From contig CALGWX010000102.1 of assembly GCA_937936215.1 (NCBI GenBank), forward strand, positions 1 to 5,284: 5,284 nt of DNA, in the 5' to 3' direction. Below, piece by piece: positions 1-5,284 of the stretch (the stretch's first letter is position 1; the number at the start of each line of letters is the position of its first letter). The position numbers and the translations under genes were made by a program. The DNA comes from an uncultured Burkholderiaceae bacterium (lineage in GTDB: Bacteria; Pseudomonadota; Gammaproteobacteria; Burkholderiales; Burkholderiaceae_F). The notes below the pieces were generated by a model, which was given only the letters and a program-made list of their open reading frames with translations, was not told the DNA's origin and ran no database searches.

Positions 1-1
1 C

Positions 2-1294
2 CTCGGCGGTGCGTGCCTGAACGTCGGCTGCATCCCGTCGAAGGCGTTGATCCACGTCGCATCCGAGTTCGACCGCGCGCGCCGCTTCGGCGCGGACAAC
101 CCGCTCGGCATCCGCGCCGGCACGCCGACCTTCGACGCCGCGGCCGCGGTGCGCTGGAAGGACGGCGTGGTGCGGCGGCTGACCGACGGCGTGGCGGCGC
201 TGCTGCGCAAGCACGGCGCGCAGGTGATCAACGGCTGGGCGGAGATCGTCGACGGCAAGACGGTGGAGGTGCGGGCGCAGCGCCCGGGCGGGGAGCAGAC
301 GCGCCGCATCAGCTGCGAGCACCTGCTGCTGGCGCCGGGCTCGGTGCCGGCGGCGCTGCCGTCGCTGCCCTTCGGCGGCCGCGTGATCTCTTCCACCGAG
401 GCGCTGTCGCCGGCGGCGATTCCGCCGCGGCTCGTGGTCGTCGGCGCCGGCTACATCGGCCTCGAACTCGGTGTGGCCTACCGCAAGCTCGGCGCCGAGG
501 TCACGGTGATCGAGATGCTGCCGCAGGTGCTGCCGGCCTACGACGCCGAACTCGTGCGGCCGGTGGCCGCGTCGCTGCGCCGCCTCGGCATCGACGTGCA
601 CCTGAACGCGACCGTGATCGGGATGAACGACGCGGGCGACGCGGTGCGCTTCCGCGACGCGCAGGGCACCGAGCAGCAGGTCGCGGCCGACCGGGTGCTG
701 GTGGCGATCGGCCGCCGCCCGGCCACCACCGGCTGGGGCCTGGAGCGGCTGATGCTCGACATGAATGGCCACTTCATCCGGGTCGACGCGCAGTGCCGCA
801 CCTCGATGCGCAACGTGTGGGCGATCGGCGACGTGACCGGCGAGCCGATGCTCGCCCACCGCGCGATGGCGCAGGGCGAGATGGTGGCGGAAATCATTGG
901 CGGCGCGAAACGGCGCTTCGAGCCGGCGGCGATCCCGGCGGTGGTCTTCACCGACCCGGAGGTGGCGACGGTCGGCCTGTCGCCCGCGGAAGCCGAAAAG
1001 GCGGGGCTCGACTGCATCCATGCCCACTTCCCCTTCGCCGGCAACGGCCGCGCCCTGACGCTGGAAGCCGGCGAAGGCTTCGTGCGCGTGGTCGCCCGGC
1101 GCGACAACCACCTGATCGTCGGCTGGCAGGCGGTCGGGCACGAGGTGTCGGAACTGGCCGCCGCCTTCGTGCAGTCGATCGAGATGGGCGCGCGGCTGGA
1201 GGACATCGCCGGCACCATCCACGCCCACCCGACGCTCGGCGAGGCGGTGCAGGAAGCGGCGCTGCGCGCGCTCGGCCACGCGCTGCACGTCTGA
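2..1294 (+). CDS. lpdV: Dihydrolipoamide dehydrogenase (E3), LPD-Val type, 5'-truncated by window edge
   Basis: FAD flavoprotein that reoxidises the dihydrolipoyl group of a 2-oxoacid dehydrogenase complex and reduces NAD+. The open frame enters at base 2 and gives 430 residues; about 40 N-terminal residues, including the first FAD-binding GxGxxG, lie outside. Visible residues 5-14 hold the redox-active disulfide motif CLNVGCIPSK. The NAD-binding loop GAGYIG is at 148-153. The second FAD-contact segment AIGDVTGEPMLAH is at about 274-286. The C-terminal dimerisation domain carries HAHPTLGE, with the catalytic His/Glu pair at 409 and 414. All key residues are intact. From memory of the family, the segments starting WKDG and GVAALL and the C-terminus ALRALGHALHV resemble Pseudomonas LPD-Val of the branched-chain complex more than E. 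coli Lpd, so that subtype is likely but unproven. An internal TTG at 47 is not the start. The next gene begins 8 nt downstream, suggesting one transcript. Confidence 0.95.
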   Translation, partial: LGGACLNVGCIPSKALIHVASEFDRARRFGADNPLGIRAGTPTFDAAAAVRWKDGVVRRLTDGVAALLRKHGAQVINGWAEIVDGKTVEVRAQRPGGEQTRRISCEHLLLAPGSVPAALPSLPFGGRVISSTEALSPAAIPPRLVVVGAGYIGLELGVAYRKLGAEVTVIEMLPQVLPAYDAELVRPVAASLRRLGIDVHLNATVIGMNDAGDAVRFRDAQGTEQQVAADRVLVAIGRRPATTGWGLERLMLDMNGHFIRVDAQCRTSMRNVWAIGDVTGEPMLAHRAMAQGEMVAEIIGGAKRRFEPAAIPAVVFTDPEVATVGLSPAEAEKAGLDCIHAHFPFAGNGRALTLEAGEGFVRVVARRDNHLIVGWQAVGHEVSELAAAFVQSIEMGARLEDIAGTIHAHPTLGEAVQEAALRALGHALHV

Positions 1295-1302
1295 ACGCGC
1301 CG

Positions 1303-1722
1303 ATGCGGCAGGCGCAGACGCGGCTCGTCATCGACACGCGCGGCCGGGGACTCACCGACATCACGCGCCGCATCGAGGCATGGGTGGCGCAGACCGGCCT
1401 GCGCGACGGCCTGCTCACGGTGTTCGTCCGCCATACCTCGGCGAGCCTGCTCGTGCAGGAAAACGCCGACCCCGGCGTGCAGCGCGACCTCGAGCGCTTC
1501 TTCGCGCGACTGGTGCCCGACGGCGACCGCCTGTTCGAGCACGACGCGGAAGGGCCGGACGACATGCCGGCGCACGTGCGCGCCGCACTCACACAGACGA
1601 GCCTTTCGGTGCCTTTGGCTGGCGGCCGGCTGGCGCTCGGCACCTGGCAGGGTATCTACCTCTACGAGCACCGCAGCCGCGGCCATCAGCGCGAGGTGGC
1701 GCTGCACCTGGTTGGCGAGTAG
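1303..1722 (+). CDS. yjbQ: YjbQ / UPF0047 family protein (secondary thiamine-phosphate synthase family)
   Basis: Complete 139-residue protein, close to the usual family length of about 138. Family signatures are all present: HTSASL at 44-49, the NAD triplet at 54-56 within QENADPGVQRDLE, EGPDDMPAH at 83-91, and LALGTWQGIYLYEH at 110-123. The conserved histidines and acidic residues fit the family's proposed active or metal-binding pocket. Known of the family: a small cytoplasmic beta-rich protein that forms oligomers; E. coli YjbQ was reported to have weak thiamine-phosphate synthase activity, and its true role is uncertain. The frame is open far upstream inside the E3 gene, but the ATG at 1303 gives the family length and begins 8 nt after the E3 stop. 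No good Shine-Dalgarno sequence is visible, so translation probably depends on coupling to the upstream gene. A link to the thiamine-diphosphate need of the oxoacid dehydrogenase E1 is my inference. Confidence 0.93.
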   Translation: MRQAQTRLVIDTRGRGLTDITRRIEAWVAQTGLRDGLLTVFVRHTSASLLVQENADPGVQRDLERFFARLVPDGDRLFEHDAEGPDDMPAHVRAALTQTSLSVPLAGGRLALGTWQGIYLYEHRSRGHQREVALHLVGE

Positions 1723-1750
1723 GCGCGCCAGCGGCCGGCCGTGGCAGCGT

Positions 1751-1788
1751 GGCGACCCGAGGCGGTTCCCTCGGGCGCCGGGGTCGCC
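1751..1788. terminator. Possible bidirectional terminator hairpin between convergent genes
   Basis: Two perfect inverted repeats nest here. CCCGAGG at 1756-1762 pairs with CCTCGGG at 1769-1775 around a 6-nt loop. GGCGACCC at 1751-1758 pairs with GGGTCGCC at 1781-1788. They share three bases, so they either compete or combine with a bulge. The element lies 28 nt after the yjbQ stop and 109 nt after the end of the converging minus-strand gene. There is no T-tract on either strand, so a canonical intrinsic terminator is not shown, and hairpins are common by chance in DNA this GC-rich. Confidence 0.3.
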
Positions 1789-1818
1789 GTCGTCGCGCCG
1801 CCCGCGGTTGTCGACGAT

Positions 1819-1854
1819 CCGCGGCGGCACGGGACGGCGGCTTCCCTGCCGCGG
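1819..1854. other. Second GC-rich hairpin in the convergent spacer
   Basis: CGGCA at 1825-1829 and GGGA at 1831-1834 pair with TCCC at 1843-1846 and TGCCG at 1847-1851, with one bulged base and an 8-nt loop. Alternatively CCGCGGC at 1819-1825 pairs with GCCGCGG at 1848-1854. It lies 43 nt beyond the stop of the minus-strand VIT-like gene, where a terminator for that gene would be expected. No T-tract follows. It may be structural noise of high-GC DNA. Confidence 0.2.
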
Positions 1855-1897
1855 CCGGACGAGCGCCGACGTTCGGTGCGCCGGCTTGCCGCGAGCT

Positions 1898-2659
1898 TCA
1901 GCGCGCCGCGCCGCTGCCGCCATCGAGCGCCAGCGGGCCGGCGCCGGTGGCGGCGTCCAGTTCGAACTCGACCTCGAACTGCGACTGCCGGTACACGAAG
2001 CCGTCGGGCACCGACAGCATGGCGCTCGGGCTGCCGAGGCCGTCGACGAGCGCCGTCCGGTGCGAGGGCGAGGCCAGCCGCCGGACCGGCTGACGCGCCT
2101 CGACCAGCACGTCGGCGGTGAAGCGCGGCACCCATGGCGCCTCGCGGTCGACCGGCAGCGGCAGCCGCAGCCGGCGCACGCCGTGCGCGGCGGCCACCGG
2201 CAGTTCGCGCAGCACTTCCAGCGTCGCCTCCTCGCCCGGCGCCAGGACGATCACGTCCGCGCGCCGGAGGGCGCGCGCCGGCTCGGACTCGAGCCGTTCC
2301 GCCGCCTCGACCGTCAGGTCAGCCGCCTCGCCTGGCCAGGGATCGCCGCCGGCCGAGGGCGCGGGGTCGCCGCGCCGAACGCGCGCCGGGTGCGGGAGCT
2401 GGTAGTGCACGGCAATCGCTGCCGCGGTGTCGTTGCGCAGCCGCAGCAGCGTCAGCACCAAGGCGCGATCGTCGGCGATGCGCACGTCGAGATGGTGCGA
2501 AACAAGGGTCAGGCCCGACGCCGCGATCGAGCCGTCGATGGCTAGCGGCGCGGCCGGCGGCGCCGCCGGCTGATGCGCGGGCGCGTGCAGCGTGAATAGC
2601 ATGGCCAGGAAACCGGCGGCGCGGCGTGCGCCGTCGAGAAACAGGGCGGGCAGGGACAT
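1898..2659 (-). CDS. Small exported protein with degenerate VIT-like body, candidate CreBC target
   Basis: Predicted 253-residue protein of unknown function. Residues 1-29 look like a signal peptide: a short n-region with ArgArg at 12-13, a hydrophobic stretch AAGFLAMLFTL at 14-24, and a plausible cleavage after APA at 26-28. A Pro/Ala linker follows. Residues about 50-235 read as a beta-rich domain resembling the VIT domain of inter-alpha-trypsin-type proteins: the alternating hydrophobic run SHHLDVRI, RLRNDT and HYQLPHPA (54-92), then LAPGEEATLEV (139-149), RRLRLPLPV (162-170), PWVPRF (175-180), SPSH (197-200) and FEVEFEL (228-234). The usual vWA domain after VIT is absent, and the central VIT helix motif is not obvious. 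The frame is open up to 2890, but ATG 2659 is preceded by GGAG at 9 nt and starts the signal peptide, so I choose it. It follows creC at 324 bp with its own cre tag. Resemblance to VIT is by eye only. Confidence 0.75.
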   Translation of the reverse strand: MSLPALFLDGARRAAGFLAMLFTLHAPAHQPAAPPAAPLAIDGSIAASGLTLVSHHLDVRIADDRALVLTLLRLRNDTAAAIAVHYQLPHPARVRRGDPAPSAGGDPWPGEAADLTVEAAERLESEPARALRRADVIVLAPGEEATLEVLRELPVAAAHGVRRLRLPLPVDREAPWVPRFTADVLVEARQPVRRLASPSHRTALVDGLGSPSAMLSVPDGFVYRQSQFEVEFELDAATGAGPLALDGGSGAAR

Positions 2660-2722
2660 CGGGGCGTTCTCCGCGTTCGATTCGACGGCGATTGCCGCCG
2701 GGTTCGAACTGTGATCGCGGCC

Positions 2723-2742
2723 GGCGAAGCGGTGGCGAAGCG
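2723..2742 (-). repeat. Direct repeat CGCTTCGCC, 11-bp period
   Basis: The minus strand carries CGCTTCGCC twice, separated by 2 nt, so the repeats start 11 bp apart, the same period as the two halves of the cre tag. The repeat lies between the cre tag and the start codon of the VIT-like gene. OmpR-family regulators often bind such one-turn direct repeats, but the sequence is not a known CreB site and the match may be chance. Confidence 0.35.
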
Positions 2743-2756
2743 CCGGGGAACCCGCC

Positions 2757-2772
2757 GTGAAGGCAAGGTGAA
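2757..2772 (-). promoter_or_regulatory. cre tag: predicted CreB-binding site (TTCAC-N6-TTCAC)
   Basis: On the minus strand the sequence reads TTCAC CTTGCC TTCAC, a perfect match to the cre tag defined for E. coli CreB-activated promoters: two TTCAC direct repeats with 6-bp spacing. It points toward the VIT-like gene and ends 97 bp before its ATG. I found no other paired copy on either strand in the window; isolated single TTCAC words exist inside genes. It lies next to creBC itself. The match is seen directly; CreB binding and activation are inferred from the enterobacterial system. The CreB output domain here resembles the E. coli one in its recognition-helix region, which makes a shared operator plausible. 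Confidence 0.75.
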
Positions 2773-2983
2773 CGCGTGATGGCGGTGAGGGCGCCACCGT
2801 GGGCCGGGGAGGCCACGCACCGCACGCTGTCCGAACCCCGCCGAGGGACGGCGAGCGCGGCTGCCGCGCTTGGGGAATGCGGAGGGGCACTTTGCCGCGC
2901 GCCGCGCTTCTTCGGCGAACCGGGTACGACTGGCGCGCCCCTCGGACCGCGCGACGCTGCGCGCGACGGGTGTCGCCGCGCCG

Positions 2984-4441
2984 TCAGCCCGCCGGCGCCC
3001 GCGGCAGCAGCAAGGTGGCCACCGCGCCGCCCTCGGGATGGTTGGCCAGGCGCGCGGTGCCGCCGTGCAGGGTCGCGACCTCGCGCACGAAAGCCAGGCC
3101 CAGCCCGGTGCCCTTCTTGCCGCTGTCCGGCCGCGAGGTGGAGAAGAACTTCTCGAAAGCGCGCCGCTGCGCGAAAGGCGGCAGGCCCGGGCCGTAGTCG
3201 TGGACGGTCAGTTCGACCTGCCGCCCTCGCGCAACGGCTGCGACCTCCACCGTCGAGTGCGCGGGCGCGAAGTCGACCGCATTGCGCAGCAGGTTGGAGA
3301 TCGCCCGCTGCAGCAGGAAGGCGTCGCCGCTGACGAGCAGGTCCTCGCCCACCTCGACCTCGAAGCGCATCCGCTTGCGGGTCGCGGCGGCCGTCGCTTC
3401 GGCAATGGCCAGCCGCACCACCTGCGCCAGCGACACGCGCTCGACGCGCTCCAGCGTGCCGCGACGCTCGAGATGGGTCAGTTCCAGCATCCGCTCGACG
3501 AGGTCCTGGGCGCGCGCCACCTGCTCCTCGATGTTGGCGGCGAAGCGGGCGCGCGCGGTCTCCGCCATCGGCTCGCGCAGCAGCTCGGCGGCGCCGCGGA
3601 TCGCCGCCAGCGGGCTCTTGATCTCGTGCGCCAGCGTCTGCACGTACTGCTCGGCGTAGCTGCGGCCGGCCAGCGCGTCGCGCGCGTCGGCCACGGCGGC
3701 GCGCAGCGCGTGCGCCATCAGCCGCAGCCGGCCCGCCAACGACCCTCCGCCCGGCTGGCGCAGCGCCCGCCACAGGTCGGCCAGCAGGCCGAGCGGCCGC
3801 AGCAGCCAGATCAGCGCCAGCGCGATCGCCGCCAGCAGCGCGCCGCCGGAGATCAGCGCCACCTGCACCAGCTTGGCGCGCGCGTTGGCGATGAACGGCG
3901 AGAACGCCTCGATCGGCTTGCCCACGGCCACCATGCCGACGATCCGCTCGGCGCCCGCGCCGTCGTCGCCTCGCTCGCGGATCGGCGCGCCGACGTACAT
4001 CACCGCCGAGGAGGCGTCGTCGTCGGCGTCCACCGTGGTGCGGGCGCCGTAGGCGCCGGCGAGCGTCAGCCGCACGTCGCGCCAGTCGAGATAGCTCTTG
4101 CCGACGTCGCGTCCGCGCGAGTCGTACAGGACGATGCCCTGGCGGTCGGTCACGTACACGTGCAGGTTCACCCGCGTCTTGTCGATGCCGAAGATGCGCG
4201 CGTTGACCGGCCGCTGCGCCAGCTCCGCCAGGGTGCGCTCCAGTTCGTCGGTGGGGATGACGCCGGCGAAGACGCGCCGCTCCAGCAGCGTGGCCAGCAG
4301 CTGCGCGGTGTCGACCAGCGATTCCTCGGCCGACTCGCGGTAGCGCGGGTCGATGTCGGCGGCGACGCGGTACAGCAGCCAGCCGACCACCGCCAGGTAG
4401 ACGACGAAGATGGCGAGGAAGACGCCGCTGCGGCGGGTCAC
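2984..4441 (-). CDS. creC: Sensor histidine kinase CreC
   Basis: Inner-membrane sensor kinase of the CreBC two-component system; it autophosphorylates on His and passes phosphate to CreB. Of 485 residues, the first membrane helix is at about 7-27 and the second at about 192-214. Between them is a periplasmic sensor domain with the CreC-like block HVYVTDRQGIVLYDS (94-108), then YLDWRDVRLTLAGAYGART (117-135) and SSAVMYVGAPI (144-154). A poorly conserved HAMP-like linker leads to the H-box AHEIKSPLAAIRGAAE, with phosphoacceptor His272. ATPase motifs follow: N-box LLRNAVDF (Asn387), G1 DYGPG (415-419), F-box EKFF (430-433) and G2 GTGLGLA (444-450). These match E. coli CreC throughout, and the length is similar (474 there). 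The start is GTG at 4441, overlapping the creB stop by 4 nt (GTGA), so translation is very probably coupled. The natural signal is not readable from sequence. No creD follows; a VIT-like gene does. Confidence 0.95.
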   Translation of the reverse strand: MTRRSGVFLAIFVVYLAVVGWLLYRVAADIDPRYRESAEESLVDTAQLLATLLERRVFAGVIPTDELERTLAELAQRPVNARIFGIDKTRVNLHVYVTDRQGIVLYDSRGRDVGKSYLDWRDVRLTLAGAYGARTTVDADDDASSAVMYVGAPIRERGDDGAGAERIVGMVAVGKPIEAFSPFIANARAKLVQVALISGGALLAAIALALIWLLRPLGLLADLWRALRQPGGGSLAGRLRLMAHALRAAVADARDALAGRSYAEQYVQTLAHEIKSPLAAIRGAAELLREPMAETARARFAANIEEQVARAQDLVERMLELTHLERRGTLERVERVSLAQVVRLAIAEATAAATRKRMRFEVEVGEDLLVSGDAFLLQRAISNLLRNAVDFAPAHSTVEVAAVARGRQVELTVHDYGPGLPPFAQRRAFEKFFSTSRPDSGKKGTGLGLAFVREVATLHGGTARLANHPEGGAVATLLLPRAPAG

Positions 4442-5124
4442 TGCGCTTCCCGCAGCGAGTAGCCCATGCCGCGGTGGGTGACGATCGGGTCCTCCTCGGG
4501 CGCCACCGCGCGCAGCTTGGCGCGCAGCGACTTGATGTGCGCATCGACGGTGCGGTCGAAGGCAGCGCCGGGATCGTCCCAGGCGCGGCTCATCAGCTCG
4601 TCGCGCGAGAACACGCGGCCGGGCCGCTCGACCAGCACCTTCAGCAGCCGGTACTCGATCCGCGACAGCTCCAGCGCCGCGCCGCGGTAGCGGATCTGCT
4701 TGCGCTCGTCATCGACCGCGAAGCCGGTGGCTGCCGCGGGCGGCTCGGCCGCCCGCCGCGTCCGCCGCAGCACGGTGCGCACGCGCGCCACCAGCTCGCG
4801 CGGCGAAAACGGCTTGGCCACGTAGTCGTCGGCGCCGAGCTCCAGGCCGACGACGCGGTCGATCTCGCCGGAGCGGGCGGTGAGGAAGATCACCGGCAGC
4901 GCCGGATGCGCGGCGTGCATCTGGCGGAACAGGTCGAAGCCGTTGACGTCCGGCAGGCCGATGTCGACGATCGCCAGCGCGAAACTGCCGCGCGCCAGCG
5001 CCGCCAGCGCCGCCTCGCCGCTGGCGACCCACTGCGGCGCGAAGCCCTCGGTGGCCAGCGCGTAGACGACGGTGTCGGCGATCGCCGGCTCGTCCTCGAC
5101 GAGCAGGATGGACTCGGGGCTCAT
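4438..5124 (-). CDS. creB: Response regulator CreB (OmpR/PhoB family)
   Basis: Cytoplasmic DNA-binding response regulator partnered with CreC. Of 228 residues, 1-120 form the receiver: acidic pocket EDE at 10-12, phosphoacceptor Asp54 in VDIGLPD, Thr82 in LTARS and Lys104 in YVAKPFSPRE. Residues about 132-226 form a winged-helix output domain, with the recognition-helix region DRTVDAHIKSLRAKLR (190-205) and the wing THRGMGYSLR (216-225). These blocks and the length (229 in E. coli) match CreB closely. The ATG at 5124 is fixed upstream by an in-frame TGA directly before it (tgaATG) and agrees with the E. coli N-terminus; only a weak Shine-Dalgarno sequence is visible. creB is the first gene of the creBC pair. 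The expected target is the cre tag at 2757-2772. No cre tag lies before creB itself, so autoregulation through that site is not supported. Confidence 0.95.
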   Translation of the reverse strand: MSPESILLVEDEPAIADTVVYALATEGFAPQWVASGEAALAALARGSFALAIVDIGLPDVNGFDLFRQMHAAHPALPVIFLTARSGEIDRVVGLELGADDYVAKPFSPRELVARVRTVLRRTRRAAEPPAAATGFAVDDERKQIRYRGAALELSRIEYRLLKVLVERPGRVFSRDELMSRAWDDPGAAFDRTVDAHIKSLRAKLRAVAPEEDPIVTHRGMGYSLREAQ

Positions 5125-5148
5125 TCAGAGTCGCTCGGGTGCGGCCTG

Positions 5149-5160
5149 GCGGCCGGCCGC
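5149..5160. repeat. 12-bp perfect palindrome in the divergent spacer
   Basis: GCGGCCGGCCGC is self-complementary and lies 25 bp before the creB start, in the 107-bp spacer between creB and the divergent gene. It could be an operator for either gene. An 11-base version also occurs at 1731-1741 near the yjbQ stop, and GC-only palindromes are frequent in such DNA, so its significance is doubtful. Confidence 0.25.
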
Positions 5161-5214
5161 TGGCCATGCCGGCGCTGCACCGGGGTCCGGGACGATGTGA
5201 TCGCGACCAGCGCG

Positions 5215-5220
5215 AGGAGG
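5215..5220 (+). promoter_or_regulatory. Shine-Dalgarno sequence AGGAGG before the divergent gene
   Basis: A perfect AGGAGG lies 11 nt before the ATG at 5232. The spacing is slightly long but usable. It is the strongest ribosome binding site in the window and is the main reason for calling a plus-strand gene at the right edge. Confidence 0.6.
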
Positions 5221-5231
5221 CAGCCCTCGCC

Positions 5232-5284
5232 ATGACCCCGGCGACCGCCGCATGGCCGGCGGCAGCCGTCCTCGTGCTGCCTCC
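5232..5284 (+). CDS. Start of a divergent gene, hydrophobic N-terminus, cut by window edge
   Basis: Seventeen codons are visible: ATG, then a Thr/Pro/Ala stretch passing into the hydrophobic run AAAVLVLP. This could be the start of a signal peptide or a membrane helix, although no Lys or Arg precedes the hydrophobic part. The ATG follows AGGAGG by 11 nt and is divergent from creB with a 107-bp spacer. The product cannot be identified from this much sequence. In E. coli the gene upstream of creB is creA, which encodes an exported protein, but there it runs in the same direction, so I do not transfer that name. The gene could also be a chance ATG. Confidence 0.5.
   Translation, partial: MTPATAAWPAAAVLVLP

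Larger units (their letters stand above)
2660..2983. other. Non-coding region between creC and the VIT-like gene
   Basis: This 324-bp stretch separates the creC stop from the VIT-like ATG, both on the minus strand. Open frames cross it, but their translations are low-complexity Arg/Pro/Ala without recognisable domains, so I see no gene. It holds an exact cre tag (2757-2772), a second 11-bp-period direct repeat (2723-2742) and the GGAG ribosome binding site of the VIT-like gene. I cannot see a convincing -10/-35 pair on the minus strand after the tag. An inverted pair GAGGGGC (2882-2888) / GCCCCTC (2937-2943) after creC has a 48-nt loop and is not a convincing terminator. The length suggests the downstream gene has its own promoter. 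Confidence 0.7.

Noticed and set aside
948..952. Single TTCAC words (also near 4166) and single GTGAA words (near 2117 and 2585)
   Set aside because: Each lacks a second half at the 6-bp spacing and lies inside a gene, so none is a cre tag.
13..1302. Upstream extension of the yjbQ frame through the E3 gene
   Set aside because: Frame 1 is open here only by base composition. The family length is reached with the ATG at 1303.
1731..1741. GCGGCCGGCCG word shared with the palindrome at 5149-5160
   Set aside because: Such GC-only words are expected often in DNA of this composition, and one copy is at a gene end and the other before a gene start, so no common role is suggested.
538..1923. 461-codon minus-strand frame antisense to the E3 and yjbQ genes
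   Set aside because: Ser/Arg/Ala-rich shadow of two clearly conserved plus-strand genes.
2660..2890. 77-codon upstream extension of the VIT-like gene
   Set aside because: The extension has no domain, runs through the cre tag, and would bury a good signal peptide and ribosome binding site. ATG at 2659 fits better.
2870..4462. 530-codon open frame on the plus strand, antisense to creC
   Set aside because: The creC product on the other strand has every kinase motif. The antisense translation is Arg/Gln/His-rich and without domains, as expected from a GC-rich gene read backwards.
2319..4544. 741-codon minus-strand frame crossing creC and the VIT-like gene
   Set aside because: Arg/Gly/Ala-rich out-of-frame reading of creC and its downstream spacer. 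It crosses gene boundaries and has no recognisable domain.
4474..5235. 253-codon plus-strand frame antisense to creB
   Set aside because: Low-complexity translation with no motif. creB on the other strand is unambiguous.

Overview
The window is a very G+C-rich stretch of bacterial chromosome. Third codon positions are almost always G or C, and long spurious open frames run antisense to most of the real genes. The protein types point to a proteobacterium, probably a betaproteobacterium or a high-GC gammaproteobacterium: an E3 resembling the Pseudomonas LPD-Val type, a YjbQ protein and a CreB/CreC pair. This assignment is inferred from protein resemblance only. I see no mobile element, CRISPR array, tRNA or rRNA.

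Layout. (1) Positions 1-1722, plus strand: the 3' part of a dihydrolipoamide dehydrogenase gene (start cut off by the window edge), followed 8 nt later by a complete yjbQ-type gene. The E3 most resembles the branched-chain 2-oxoacid dehydrogenase version, so the E1 and E2 genes may lie just before the window. (2) Positions 1723-1897: a short convergent spacer with GC-rich hairpins. (3) Positions 1898-2659, minus strand: a small predicted exported protein of 253 aa with a degenerate VIT-like (inter-alpha-trypsin-type) beta-rich body and no vWA domain. (4) Positions 2660-2983: a 324-bp non-coding region. (5) Positions 2984-5124, minus strand: creB-creC, a two-component system whose reading frames overlap by 4 nt (GTGA). 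(6) Positions 5125-5231: a divergent spacer, followed by the first 17 codons of a probable plus-strand gene that runs off the end.

The most interesting point is regulatory. The spacer between creC and the VIT-like gene carries an exact match to the CreB-binding 'cre tag' of enterobacteria (TTCAC-N6-TTCAC). It sits on the same strand as the VIT-like gene, about 100 bp before its ATG. I found no other copy in the window. In E. coli and several other gammaproteobacteria the gene after creC is creD, the best-known cre-tag target. Here that place is taken by the VIT-like secreted protein. The simplest reading is that CreC senses an envelope or metabolic cue, CreB is phosphorylated, and CreB switches on this exported protein in place of CreD. 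The tag and the gene order are seen directly; the regulatory link and the protein's job are inference.
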